From: Mycolicibacter sinensis
Lineage (GTDB): Bacteria > Actinomycetota > Actinomycetes > Mycobacteriales > Mycobacteriaceae
NCBI RefSeq assembly: GCF_001667945.1
Contig: NZ_LZJK01000155.1
Span: forward strand, 1 to 64,000
DNA length: 64,000 nucleotides
Direction of reading: 5' to 3'
In this document: positions 51,772 to 59,891 of the stretch, piece by piece
How the letters are laid out: the number at the start of each line of letters is the position of its first letter
How positions within the stretch are numbered: position 1 is the first letter of the stretch
Program-made: the position numbers and the translations under genes
Notes under the pieces: generated by a model
The model's input: the letters and a program-made list of their open reading frames with translations, nothing else
The model's database searches: none
What the model was told of the DNA's origin: nothing

Positions 51772-52563
51772 TCAACCCCGCCACTGCCGCCACCCGGCGA
51801 GCAGGTCGGACAGATCCACCCCGAGCACCAGCGGCACGGCCACGGCCGGCTCGACATGACCGGGGCCGCAAGCCGACAGATACAGCTCGCGCAGCTTGGC
51901 GGTGCCGAAACGGTCGGCGACGAACCGCGCGAACTCCCACGCCCGGTCGTAAGCCTGCGCCCGTCGCGGGCCCGGCACGTCCAGGTCGGCGTCCGCGGGC
52001 AAAGCCACCGGGGCCACCGGGGCAGCGGCCGAATCCGGGGCGGGGCGGGCGACGAAATCGGCGACGCCCTCGGTGAGCCAGCGCGGCGCGTCGATGGCGG
52101 TATCGGCGCGAGCCGCGAAGTGGAAAAGCTCGTGGGACAACACTATTCGCAGCGCCGGCGTGCTCATCGCCGCTGCCCCAGGGGCGAACACGATCCGCTG
52201 GCCGCTGACCTGCCGGCGCTCGGGATCGACCCGGTCGGCCACCGCGACCGCGGCCACGTCGGACCACTGTTCGACGTCGACCCCGCCGGCGTCTCCGCCG
52301 GCCAGGGCGGCGAATTGCCGATCCGAGCCGGTCGCGGTCACCTCGATGCGGTGCGCCCAGTCGGTCCCCCAGAACGCCTCGACCGCCGCGACGGCCTCGC
52401 CGATGTTCGCCTCGATGCGGGCCAGCAGTGCCGCGCCCCGCGGGCCACCGTGATTCTGCACAACGACCCTACGGTGATCGCCCACGATCAACGGCGCATC
52501 GGCCGGCGGAGGCGTCGCCACGGTCAACACCGCCGCGGCGGCGATCAACTCGGCTGCCAGCAC
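51772..52563 (-). CDS. Exported zinc metallopeptidase-like protein (Rv2189c-like), 263 aa
   Basis: A hydrophobic N-terminus (LAAELIAAAAVLTVA) followed by Pro/Ala looks like a signal peptide or anchor. The gluzincin motif HELFH occurs in LSHELFHFAARADTA, followed by the third-ligand pattern WLTEGVADF, so a zinc peptidase fold of the HExxH-E type is likely. The frame is open upstream of the GTG at 52563 with a basic RRRIRRLLAA stretch, so the true start may lie a few codons upstream, near the stop of the NlpC/P60 gene. Substrate unknown; adjacency suggests cell wall work. Confidence 0.7.
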   Translation of the reverse strand: MLAAELIAAAAVLTVATPPPADAPLIVGDHRRVVVQNHGGPRGAALLARIEANIGEAVAAVEAFWGTDWAHRIEVTATGSDRQFAALAGGDAGGVDVEQWSDVAAVAVADRVDPERRQVSGQRIVFAPGAAAMSTPALRIVLSHELFHFAARADTAIDAPRWLTEGVADFVARPAPDSAAAPVAPVALPADADLDVPGPRRAQAYDRAWEFARFVADRFGTAKLRELYLSACGPGHVEPAVAVPLVLGVDLSDLLAGWRQWRG

Positions 52564-52594
52564 TGCGGCCAGCAGCCGGCGGATGCGGCGGCGC

Positions 52595-53722
52595 TCAGTA
52601 ACGGCGGGCGTTGTGGATCGGGCCGGAGGAGTTCATCGGAACCACCCGGACCGGCTGACCGTAGGTGGACGAGTGGATCATCATGCCGTCGCCGACGTAG
52701 ATCCCGGAGTGAGAGGCGTCCGAGTAGAAGGTCAGCACGTCACCGGGCTGCAGGTCCGACAGGGCCACTGGCTGACCGCCGTTGGCCTGCGCCTGGCTGG
52801 AGTGCGGCAGGTTGATGCCGGCCTGGTGGAACGCCCACATCACCAGCCCCGAGCAGTCGAAGCCGCCTGGTCCGGCCCCACCCCAGACGTAGGGCGTGCC
52901 GACCTGGGTCAGTGCTGCCTGCACGGCGGTTGCCGCGGCACCTCCGCCGCCGCCGGGTGCGCCCAGCGGCAGGTCCCCCGGGGGCGGGGCGTCGAACCCG
53001 GGAGCCGGCAGACCCGGCGGCGCCGCCTCGGGGCCGGGTGCCCCCGGCGCGGCCTCCGGGACCGGCCCGGGTGCGGCCATCGCCGTGCGCTGCTCGGGGG
53101 TGAGCGCGTAGTACTGCGACTTGACCACCGAGATCTGCAGCTGCAGGCGGCTCTGCTTGGCCTGCAGTTCGGCGCGCACCGCAGCGGCCTGCTCGGCCGC
53201 TGTCCGGGCCTCCTCGGCCGACTTGGCCGAGGCCTGTTCCGCCTGGTCGGCCTGGTCACTGGCGGCGCGGTAGCGCTCCAGTTGCACCGATAGATCCCTG
53301 GCGACCACCCGCTGGACGGCGAGCTTGTCGATCAGCTGCTGCGGCGACTCGGCGGTCAGGATCGCGTCCATGCCGCCAACCCGGCCACCCATATAGGTGG
53401 TGGCGGCGAACCGGTTCACCGCCGAGCGGTAGGTGGACAGCTGCTCCTTGGCGGCGACGAGCGCGGCCTGGTCAGCGGCGTGTGCGGCGTCGGCGGCCTG
53501 CTGTTCGGCCAGTTTCTGGTCGAGGTTGAGCTGCGCGGTGTGCATCGCCTCGGTGGTCTGCTCGGCCTGCCGGGACAGCTCGCTGAGCTTCGCCAGCGCG
53601 TCATCAGCCGGGTCAGCATGCACGCAGCCGACGAATGTGCCGGTCAGGGCCGTGACGCCGACCGTGAGGCCAGCCGCAACACCGAGAACAGGACGCCTAA
53701 AAGCACGCAGATTCCACCGCAT
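52595..53722 (-). CDS. NlpC/P60 peptidoglycan endopeptidase (Rv2190c-like, RipC type), 375 aa
   Basis: Signal peptide at 1-36, then a long coiled coil (about 38-205; Rip-like N-domain including SPQQLIDKLAVQRVVA), a Pro/Gly-rich linker, and the NlpC/P60 domain at about 260-375. Catalytic Cys is in FDCSGLVMWAF and His in DASHSGIYVG, with a third residue in MMIHSS. It cleaves the D-Glu/meso-DAP link in stem peptides and acts outside the membrane. Start ATG 53722 by homology is preferred; a TTG five codons upstream with AAGGA is an alternative. A close match to the M. tuberculosis protein. Confidence 0.92.
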   Translation of the reverse strand: MRWNLRAFRRPVLGVAAGLTVGVTALTGTFVGCVHADPADDALAKLSELSRQAEQTTEAMHTAQLNLDQKLAEQQAADAAHAADQAALVAAKEQLSTYRSAVNRFAATTYMGGRVGGMDAILTAESPQQLIDKLAVQRVVARDLSVQLERYRAASDQADQAEQASAKSAEEARTAAEQAAAVRAELQAKQSRLQLQISVVKSQYYALTPEQRTAMAAPGPVPEAAPGAPGPEAAPPGLPAPGFDAPPPGDLPLGAPGGGGGAAATAVQAALTQVGTPYVWGGAGPGGFDCSGLVMWAFHQAGINLPHSSQAQANGGQPVALSDLQPGDVLTFYSDASHSGIYVGDGMMIHSSTYGQPVRVVPMNSSGPIHNARRY

Positions 53723-53896
53723 ACGTTCGAGCTTCAAGATTGCATCCTTAACACTGCCAAGGGAGGTACGTGGCCGTGCCGCCGCCGAAAGTACGTAAGG
53801 TCTCGAACAGGTTACGAAATGGCAACGGCGTTGTCCATCGCGAGCTGCCACTTTAACAGCCGGGCCCGTCCGAGCCCCAAAGCGGCGCGCCGGAGG
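53723..53896 (-). promoter_or_regulatory. Leader region of the NlpC/P60 gene
   Basis: This 174-bp gap lies upstream of the cell wall hydrolase. On the minus strand it contains CGTAACCTGTTCGAGACCTT near 53800-53820, whose GTAACC/GAGACC pair faintly resembles the direct repeats bound by MtrA, which controls several rip genes. It is too degenerate to assign. Confidence 0.3.
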
Positions 53897-54163
53897 TCAG
53901 GCTACCCCGGACCGGCGCGCCGGTCGGCGTTCTCCACGGATCGGCACCAACCGCAACCGCGGCGCCATGCCGGCGTCGGCGAGCACCTCCAGGGCGGCCC
54001 GCTCGTCTTCGAGTAGCTCGTCGGGCACCCCCAACAGCACACTGACCACACAGTCCCGGCAGGCGGGGCCGCGGACCGCACAGTCATCACAGTCGATCAC
54101 CACCGGCTCCGGATCGGCCCGCTGCGCGTCGCGGTGACCCGGCTGGTCGGAGATCTCTCCCAT
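53897..54163 (-). CDS. Small Cys-motif protein, 88 aa
   Basis: DCDDCAVRGPACRDCVVSVLLG carries four Cys in CxxC-type spacing plus a fifth polar residue, so it may bind a metal or iron-sulfur cluster; the rest is a short helical tail with LEDERAALEVLADAGMAPRLRLV, a pattern I have seen in conserved actinobacterial hypotheticals. Function unknown. Divergent from the exonuclease gene, overlapping its longest possible frame but not its likely start. Confidence 0.7.
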   Translation of the reverse strand: MGEISDQPGHRDAQRADPEPVVIDCDDCAVRGPACRDCVVSVLLGVPDELLEDERAALEVLADAGMAPRLRLVPIRGERRPARRSGVA

Positions 54164-54256
54164 GGTGATTCCTCTCGATCGGTTGCCGGCACGTTAGCGC
54201 CGGGCACCGACAAGCCGGCCACTGCGATGTCGGTGCCGCCGCCTACGGTGCTGCGC

Positions 54257-56143
54257 ATGACCCGCCGCGCTGATGCAGGGCAGCTGAGCCTTCTTTCGTT
54301 GCCGGGCCAGCTCGAAGCCGCCCCGGCCGCCACGGCGTTGCGGGACACCACCTTCGTGGTGGTGGACCTCGAGACCACCGGTGCGCGCGCCTCCCCCGGT
54401 GCCGACGGCGCGGCAGACGCCATCACCGAGATCGGCGCGGTCAAGGTCCGAGGCGGCGTGGTCGAAGGTGAGTTCGCCACCTTGATCAACCCGCAGCGCG
54501 GCATCCCACCCCAGATCGTCCGGCTGACCGGGATCACCACGGCGATGGTGCACGACGCGCCCACCATCGAGGCCGTGTTGCCGACCTTCCTCGAATTCGC
54601 CGGGTTCGACCGCGGTTCGGTGCTGGTCGCCCACAACGCCGGATTCGACGTCGGCTTCTTGACGGCGGCCGCGCAGCGGTGCGGGCTGGGCTGGCCGCGG
54701 CCGCCGGTGCTGTGCACGGTCCGGCTGGCACGACGGGTGCTCAGCCGGGAAGAGGCACCCAGTGTGCGACTGGCCGAGTTGTCCCGGCTGTTCGCGGTCA
54801 GCAGCACCCCCACCCACCGGGCCCTCGACGATGCCCGCGCCACCGTCGACGTCCTGCACGCTCTGATCGAGCGGGTCGGTAACCAGCGGGTCCACACCTT
54901 CGCCGACCTGCGGGCCTACCTGTCACACGCCACACCGGCCCAGCGCCGCAAGCGGGCCCTCGCCGACGGGCTTCCGCACCGCCCGGGGGTTTACCTGTTC
55001 CGCGGCCCGTCCGAGGAGGTGCTCTACATCGGCACCGCCACCGACCTGCGCCGCCGGGCCGGCGCGTACTTCAACGGCTCCGATCGCCGGCGACGCATCG
55101 CCGAGATGGTGGCTCTGGCCACCCGGCTCGATCATGTCGAGTGCGCCCACCCGCTGGAGGCGGGGGTGCGCGAACTGCGGCTGCTGGCCGCGCACGCCCC
55201 GCCGTACAACCGGCGGTCGAAGTTTCCCCGGCGGTGGTGGTGGATCGCCTTGTCGCAGGAAGCCTTCCCCCGCCTCGCGGTGATGCGGGCACCCCGCCAC
55301 GACCGGGTGATCGGGCCGTTTAGCTCCCGCGCCGATGCCGCCCAGACCGCCGCCCTGCTGGCACGGTTCACCGGAATCCGCACCTGCGCAACCCGTTTGA
55401 GCCGAACCAGCCGGCACACCTGCCCGCCGGCCGAGGTCAGCCCCTGCCCGGCCGCGCCGGAGTTGACCGCCGCGCAGTACGCCGAGAACGTGCAGCGGGC
55501 GGCGGCGTTGATCGCCGGCACCGACAACCATGCGCTACGCGCGGCGGTGCGCCAGGTAACCGCGCTGGCCGACCGCGGGCATTACGAAAGTGCCGCGCGG
55601 CTGCGCGACCACACCGCCGCGGCGATCGATGCGCTGTGGCGAAGCCAGCGCGCCCGCGCGCTGGCCGCGCTACCGGAGCTGGTGGCCGCCGCGCCGGACG
55701 GCGCCGGCGGCTGGCACGTCGCGGTAATCCGCCATGGCCGGCTGGCCGCGGCCGGCTGCGCCGCCCGGGGCGTGCCACCGATGCCGGTCATCGACGCGAT
55801 CACGCTGGGCGCCCAGGCGGTGGTGCCCGAGCCGGCGCCGTTGGCCGGTGCCCTGGTCGAGGAGACCAGGCTCATCGCGCGCTGGCTGGCGGCGCCGGGC
55901 GTGCGCATCGTGCGCGTCGGGGCCCTCGAAGGCGAGAACGCCGGGTGGGCATCGCCAGTGGGCTCGGCCGGGCCGTGGACCGCGTGGGCGGCGCTGGCCC
56001 GCTCGGCGCGGCTGGCTTCAGAGCTGGGCGCCGAAGCGGACCCAGCGAGCGAGCAGCTGTTCGGCCGCGCCGCTGTCTATCGCCGCGACAGCGCGCTGCA
56101 GCCCGTCCTCCCAGGCCGGCAGCCATTCAGCGCTGCTGGATAG
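54257..56143 (+). CDS. DEDDh exonuclease fused to UvrC-type GIY-YIG domain (Rv2191-like), 628 aa
   Basis: N-terminal DnaQ-like 3'-5' exonuclease: VVDLETTG (Asp37, Glu39), AHNAGFDVGF and HRALDDARAT. At about 240-320 lies a UvrC-like GIY-YIG domain: RPGVYLFRG...VLYIGTATDLRRR. The rest resembles UvrC middle parts with a UVR-like stretch. The likely start is ATG 54257; ATG 54227 is possible. Probably a DNA repair or processing nuclease. Remarkably its last 126 bp overlap the 3' end of trpD on the other strand. Confidence 0.88.
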   Translation: MTRRADAGQLSLLSLPGQLEAAPAATALRDTTFVVVDLETTGARASPGADGAADAITEIGAVKVRGGVVEGEFATLINPQRGIPPQIVRLTGITTAMVHDAPTIEAVLPTFLEFAGFDRGSVLVAHNAGFDVGFLTAAAQRCGLGWPRPPVLCTVRLARRVLSREEAPSVRLAELSRLFAVSSTPTHRALDDARATVDVLHALIERVGNQRVHTFADLRAYLSHATPAQRRKRALADGLPHRPGVYLFRGPSEEVLYIGTATDLRRRAGAYFNGSDRRRRIAEMVALATRLDHVECAHPLEAGVRELRLLAAHAPPYNRRSKFPRRWWWIALSQEAFPRLAVMRAPRHDRVIGPFSSRADAAQTAALLARFTGIRTCATRLSRTSRHTCPPAEVSPCPAAPELTAAQYAENVQRAAALIAGTDNHALRAAVRQVTALADRGHYESAARLRDHTAAAIDALWRSQRARALAALPELVAAAPDGAGGWHVAVIRHGRLAAAGCAARGVPPMPVIDAITLGAQAVVPEPAPLAGALVEETRLIARWLAAPGVRIVRVGALEGENAGWASPVGSAGPWTAWAALARSARLASELGAEADPASEQLFGRAAVYRRDSALQPVLPGRQPFSAAG

Positions 56144-57127
56144 CCCGGCATGGGCGACCAGCGCCCCGGCGGCGTTGAGCACCACCGCATCGCGCACCGG
56201 GCCCGGGGTTCCGGCCAGCACCGACCGGGCCTCTTCGGCGTTGGCCTGGGCGTCACCGCCGAGCAGCTGGTCCACCTCGGCGCGGGCGAACCCGAACCCG
56301 GCGGGGTCGAACGTCAGCCGGTCGATAGTGCCGGCCTGCACCCGCCAGATGGTGCTGGTCGTGGTCGTGGTCAGTTCGTCCAGGCCGTCGTCGCCGTGCA
56401 CCACCAGCACGCTGGACCGCCGCGCCGCGAACACCCCGGCCATCACCTCGGCCAGCTCGCCGAAGGCGCAGCCGATCAGGCCGGCCCGCGGCCGGGCCGG
56501 GTTGGTCAGCGGACCCAGCAGGTTGAACACGGTGGGCACGCCGATCTCGCGACGCGCCACCGACGCATTGCGGTAGGACGGCTGGAACTGGGGAGCAAAG
56601 CAGAACCCGATGCCGACCTCGGCGACGCTGCGCGCCACCGCGTCAGGCCCCAGGTCGATGCGCACGCCCAGCGCCTCGAGGGTGTCGGCGCCGCCGGACA
56701 GCGAACCGGCCGACCGGTTGCCGTGCTTGACCACCGGCACACCGGCGGCGGCCACCACGATCGCGGCCATCGTGGACAGGTTCACGGTGTTGGCGCCGTC
56801 ACCGCCGGTGCCAACCACGTCCACGGTGTCGGTGCCGATCGCGTCGGTGGGAACCTTGCGGCCGTAGGCCAGCATGACGTCGGCGAGCTCGGCGACCTCG
56901 GCGGCGGTCGGGCCCTTCATCTGCATGGCCACCCCGAAGGCCGCGATCTGCGCCGCGGTGGCGCTGCCGCCCATGATCTGCTCCATCGCCCAGGCCGCCC
57001 GGCCCCGGGCCAGATCCGCGCCGGACGTCAGCGCGCCCAGTACCTGCCGCCACTGTGCTATCTGCGCTATCGGCTGTGCTTCACCACCCGGCTCGACCAC
57101 GCGCCGATCGTCGCATGCGGCCCGCAC
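56018..57127 (-). CDS. trpD: Anthranilate phosphoribosyltransferase TrpD, 369 aa
   Basis: Second step of tryptophan synthesis: anthranilate plus PRPP gives phosphoribosyl-anthranilate. VDVVGTGGDGANTVNLST is the PRPP-binding loop and KHGNRSAGSLSGGADTLEALG the second; FCFAPQFQPS and RREIGVPTVFNLLGPLTNPA complete the family signature. Length matches M. tuberculosis TrpD. It is a stand-alone gene, away from other trp genes, as in mycobacteria. The C-terminal 42 codons overlap the exonuclease gene antisense. Confidence 0.96.
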   Translation of the reverse strand: MRAACDDRRVVEPGGEAQPIAQIAQWRQVLGALTSGADLARGRAAWAMEQIMGGSATAAQIAAFGVAMQMKGPTAAEVAELADVMLAYGRKVPTDAIGTDTVDVVGTGGDGANTVNLSTMAAIVVAAAGVPVVKHGNRSAGSLSGGADTLEALGVRIDLGPDAVARSVAEVGIGFCFAPQFQPSYRNASVARREIGVPTVFNLLGPLTNPARPRAGLIGCAFGELAEVMAGVFAARRSSVLVVHGDDGLDELTTTTTSTIWRVQAGTIDRLTFDPAGFGFARAEVDQLLGGDAQANAEEARSVLAGTPGPVRDAVVLNAAGALVAHAGLSSSAEWLPAWEDGLQRAVAAIDSGAAEQLLARWVRFGAQL

Positions 57128-57238
57128 GCCACCAAAGCCGCCCGGAAACGAGCAGGTAACAGCAGAACCAACAGCAGTTCGCAGGAATTGTCAGCCCCGG
57201 GTGGAGATCTACAACTACGTAGCGTCATACTTGCGGAT

Positions 57239-57850
57239 GTGACGAGCGCTGTGGGGTCCTCGGGTACTGCCATTACGTCGCGTGTGCATTCGCTGAACCG
57301 TCCGAACATGGTCAGCGTCGGCACCATCGTGTGGCTTTCCAGTGAGTTGATGTTCTTTGCCGGGCTGTTCGCGATGTATTTCACGGCCCGTGCCCAGTCC
57401 GGAGGCGCCTGGCCGCCACCGCCAACTGAGCTGAACCTGTGGCAGGCCGTCCCGGTGACCCTGGTGCTGATCGCCTCGTCGTTCACCTGCCAGATGGGCG
57501 TGTTCGCCGCCGAGCGCGGCGACGTGTTCGGGCTGCGCCGGTGGTACCTGGTGACCTTCCTGATGGGCCTGTTCTTCGTGATCGGGCAGGGCTACGAGTA
57601 CTACCACCTGGTGACGCACGGCACCACCATCCCGTCGAGCGCTTACGGCAGCGTGTTCTACCTGTGCACCGGCTTCCACGGTCTGCACGTCATCGGCGGG
57701 TTGGTCGCGTTCATCTTCCTGATGGTGCGCACCACGATGAGCAAGTTCACCCCGGCCCAGGCCACCGCATCGATCGTCGTGTCCTACTACTGGCACTTCG
57801 TCGACATCGTCTGGATCGCACTGTTCGCCACGATCTACTTCATCCGATGA
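57239..57850 (+). CDS. ctaE: Cytochrome c oxidase subunit III CtaE, 203 aa
   Basis: Subunit III of the aa3 oxidase in the cytochrome bcc-aa3 supercomplex. Five membrane helices. HSLNRPNMVSVGTIVWLSSELMFFAGLFAMYF, GQGYEYYHL, FYLCTGFHGLHVIGG and YYWHFVDIVWIALF are the family hallmarks. Start GTG 57239 gives the usual 203 residues. The first gene of the qcr operon; its stop overlaps an ATG (ATGA) at the head of qcrC. Confidence 0.97.
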   Translation: MTSAVGSSGTAITSRVHSLNRPNMVSVGTIVWLSSELMFFAGLFAMYFTARAQSGGAWPPPPTELNLWQAVPVTLVLIASSFTCQMGVFAAERGDVFGLRRWYLVTFLMGLFFVIGQGYEYYHLVTHGTTIPSSAYGSVFYLCTGFHGLHVIGGLVAFIFLMVRTTMSKFTPAQATASIVVSYYWHFVDIVWIALFATIYFIR

Positions 57851-57879
57851 GCAACCGCCCGATGAACAGGAGTGTCCGG

Positions 57880-58722
57880 TTGAAGACACCGAAGAAGTGG
57901 GCCCGACCTCGCCACAACGAAGCCGTCGCCCGGCGGCGGCTCCGGCGTCGGTTGTCCGGAGGGCTGCTGCTGCTGGTCGCGCTGGCCATGGCGGGCGGGC
58001 TGGCCGCACTGCTGACGCCGACGCCGCAGGTGGCGGTCGCCGACGAGTCGGCTTCGGCGCTGCTGCGCACCGGCAAGCAGCTGTTCGACACCTCATGTGT
58101 CAGCTGCCACGGCGCCAACCTGCAGGGTGAGCCGGGCCGCGGACCGAGCCTGATCGGTGTCGGCGAGGCCGCCGTGTACTTCCAGGTCTCCAGCGGACGC
58201 ATGCCCGCGGTTCGCGGCGAAGCGCAGGCGCCCCGCAAGTACCCGATGTTCGACGACAAGCAGATCGACGCCCTCGGCGCCTACGTGCAGGCCAACGGTG
58301 GCGGCCCCACCGTGGTGCGCAACGCCGACGGCAGCATCGCGCAGGCTTCGCTGCGCGGCGACGACCTGGGCCGCGGCGGCGACCTGTTCCGGCTCAACTG
58401 CGCGTCCTGCCACAACTTCACCGGCCGGGGCGGCGCGCTGTCCTCGGGCAAGTACGCCCCCGACCTGGAGCCGGCCAATGAGCAGCAGATCCTGACCGCG
58501 ATGCTGTCCGGCCCGCAGAACATGCCGCGCTTCTCCGACCGGCAGATCTCCATGGAGGAGAAGAAGGACATCATCGCCTACGTGAAATCCGTTACCGAGG
58601 AACGTGATCCGGGCGGCTACGGGCTGGGCGGTTTCGGCCCGGCGCCGGAGGGCATGGTGATGTGGATTATCGGAATGGTCGCTGCCATCGGCGCGGCGTT
58701 GTGGATCGGGGTGCGTTCATGA
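57880..58722 (+). CDS. qcrC: Diheme cytochrome c subunit QcrC, 280 aa
   Basis: Cytochrome cc subunit that passes electrons from the bc1 core directly to the aa3 oxidase. Two heme c sites, CVSCHG and CASCHN, each sit in a cytochrome c domain. An N-terminal helix (about 22-45) and a C-terminal helix (GMVMWIIGMVAAIGAALWIG) anchor it. I favour TTG 57880, six bases after AGGAG; ATG 57847 overlapping the ctaE stop would add 11 residues. The stop overlaps qcrA (ATGA). Confidence 0.95.
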   Translation: MKTPKKWARPRHNEAVARRRLRRRLSGGLLLLVALAMAGGLAALLTPTPQVAVADESASALLRTGKQLFDTSCVSCHGANLQGEPGRGPSLIGVGEAAVYFQVSSGRMPAVRGEAQAPRKYPMFDDKQIDALGAYVQANGGGPTVVRNADGSIAQASLRGDDLGRGGDLFRLNCASCHNFTGRGGALSSGKYAPDLEPANEQQILTAMLSGPQNMPRFSDRQISMEEKKDIIAYVKSVTEERDPGGYGLGGFGPAPEGMVMWIIGMVAAIGAALWIGVRS

Positions 58723-59891
58723 CCGAGGTCAGCAAGGACACAGGCGTTCCCGACGCGGCTCAGCTGGCCGCGATGAACACCGACGAGCTGCTCGCGCTCG
58801 GCGGGCGCCTCGACGGCGTGGAGACGATCTTCAAAGAGCCGCGCTGGCAGGTCGAAGGCACCCGGGCCGAGAAGCGGGCCGAGCGCAGCGTCGCCGGTTG
58901 GTTTCTGGCCGCTGGCGGCTTCGGGCTCGCCCTGCTGCTGATCTTCCTGTTCTGGCCGTGGGAGTACGCGCCGGTGGGGTCCCCCGACGGGTTCGCCTAC
59001 TCGCTGGCCACCCCGCTGTACGGGCTGACCTTCGGGCTCTCGGTGCTGTTGATCGGCATCGGTGCGGTGATGTTCGTCAAGAAGTTCATCCCCGAAGAGA
59101 TCACCATCCAGGAGCGCCACGATGGCAGCTCTGCCGAGCTGGACCGTAAAACGGTGGCCGCCCAGCTGACCGACGCGTTCGAGGGCTCGACGATCGGGCG
59201 GCGCAAGCTGCTCGGCGCCTCGCTGGGCATCGGCTTCGGCGCATTCGGACTGGGCACCCTGGTGGCCGGGGCCGGTGGCCTCATCAAGAACCCGTGGAAG
59301 CCCGTCGTTGAGACCGCCGAGGGCAAGAAGGCCGTGCTGTGGACCTCGGGATGGACCCCGCGCTACCCCGGCGAGACCATCTACCTGGCCCGGGCGACCG
59401 GCCACAGCACCAACTCCCCGTTCGTCAAGATGCGCCCGGAGGACCTCGACGCCGGCGGCATGGAGACCGTCTTCCCGTGGCGGGAGTCCGACGGCGACGG
59501 CACCACCGAGGAGTCCCGCGAGAAGCTCAACGAGATCATGATGGGCGTGCGCAACCCGGTGATGCTGATCCGCATCCGGCCCGACGACATGCCCAAGGTG
59601 GTCAAGCGAGCGGGACAGGAGAGCTTCAACTACGGCGACTTCTTCGCCTACACCAAGATCTGCTCGCACCTGGGTTGTCCCTCTTCACTTTTCGAGCAGC
59701 AGACCTACCGCATTCTGTGCCCGTGCCACCAGTCGCAGTTCGACGCACTGCACTTCGCCAAGCCGGTCTTCGGCCCGGCGGCACGCGCACTGGCACAGCT
59801 GCCGATCACCGTTGACGGCAACGGGCATCTGGTCGCCAACGGCGACTTCGTCGAACCTGTCGGACCGGCCTTCTGGGAGCGCACCTCATGA
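58719..59891 (+). CDS. qcrA: Rieske iron-sulfur subunit QcrA, 390 aa
   Basis: Rieske protein of the bcc complex. The 2Fe-2S ligands are in CSHLGC and CPCHQS. Three N-terminal membrane helices, an actinobacterial feature, are visible (about 60-80, 96-120 and 165-185). Overlaps qcrC and qcrB by 4 bp each, so the three are translationally coupled. Confidence 0.97.
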   Translation: MTEVSKDTGVPDAAQLAAMNTDELLALGGRLDGVETIFKEPRWQVEGTRAEKRAERSVAGWFLAAGGFGLALLLIFLFWPWEYAPVGSPDGFAYSLATPLYGLTFGLSVLLIGIGAVMFVKKFIPEEITIQERHDGSSAELDRKTVAAQLTDAFEGSTIGRRKLLGASLGIGFGAFGLGTLVAGAGGLIKNPWKPVVETAEGKKAVLWTSGWTPRYPGETIYLARATGHSTNSPFVKMRPEDLDAGGMETVFPWRESDGDGTTEESREKLNEIMMGVRNPVMLIRIRPDDMPKVVKRAGQESFNYGDFFAYTKICSHLGCPSSLFEQQTYRILCPCHQSQFDALHFAKPVFGPAARALAQLPITVDGNGHLVANGDFVEPVGPAFWERTS

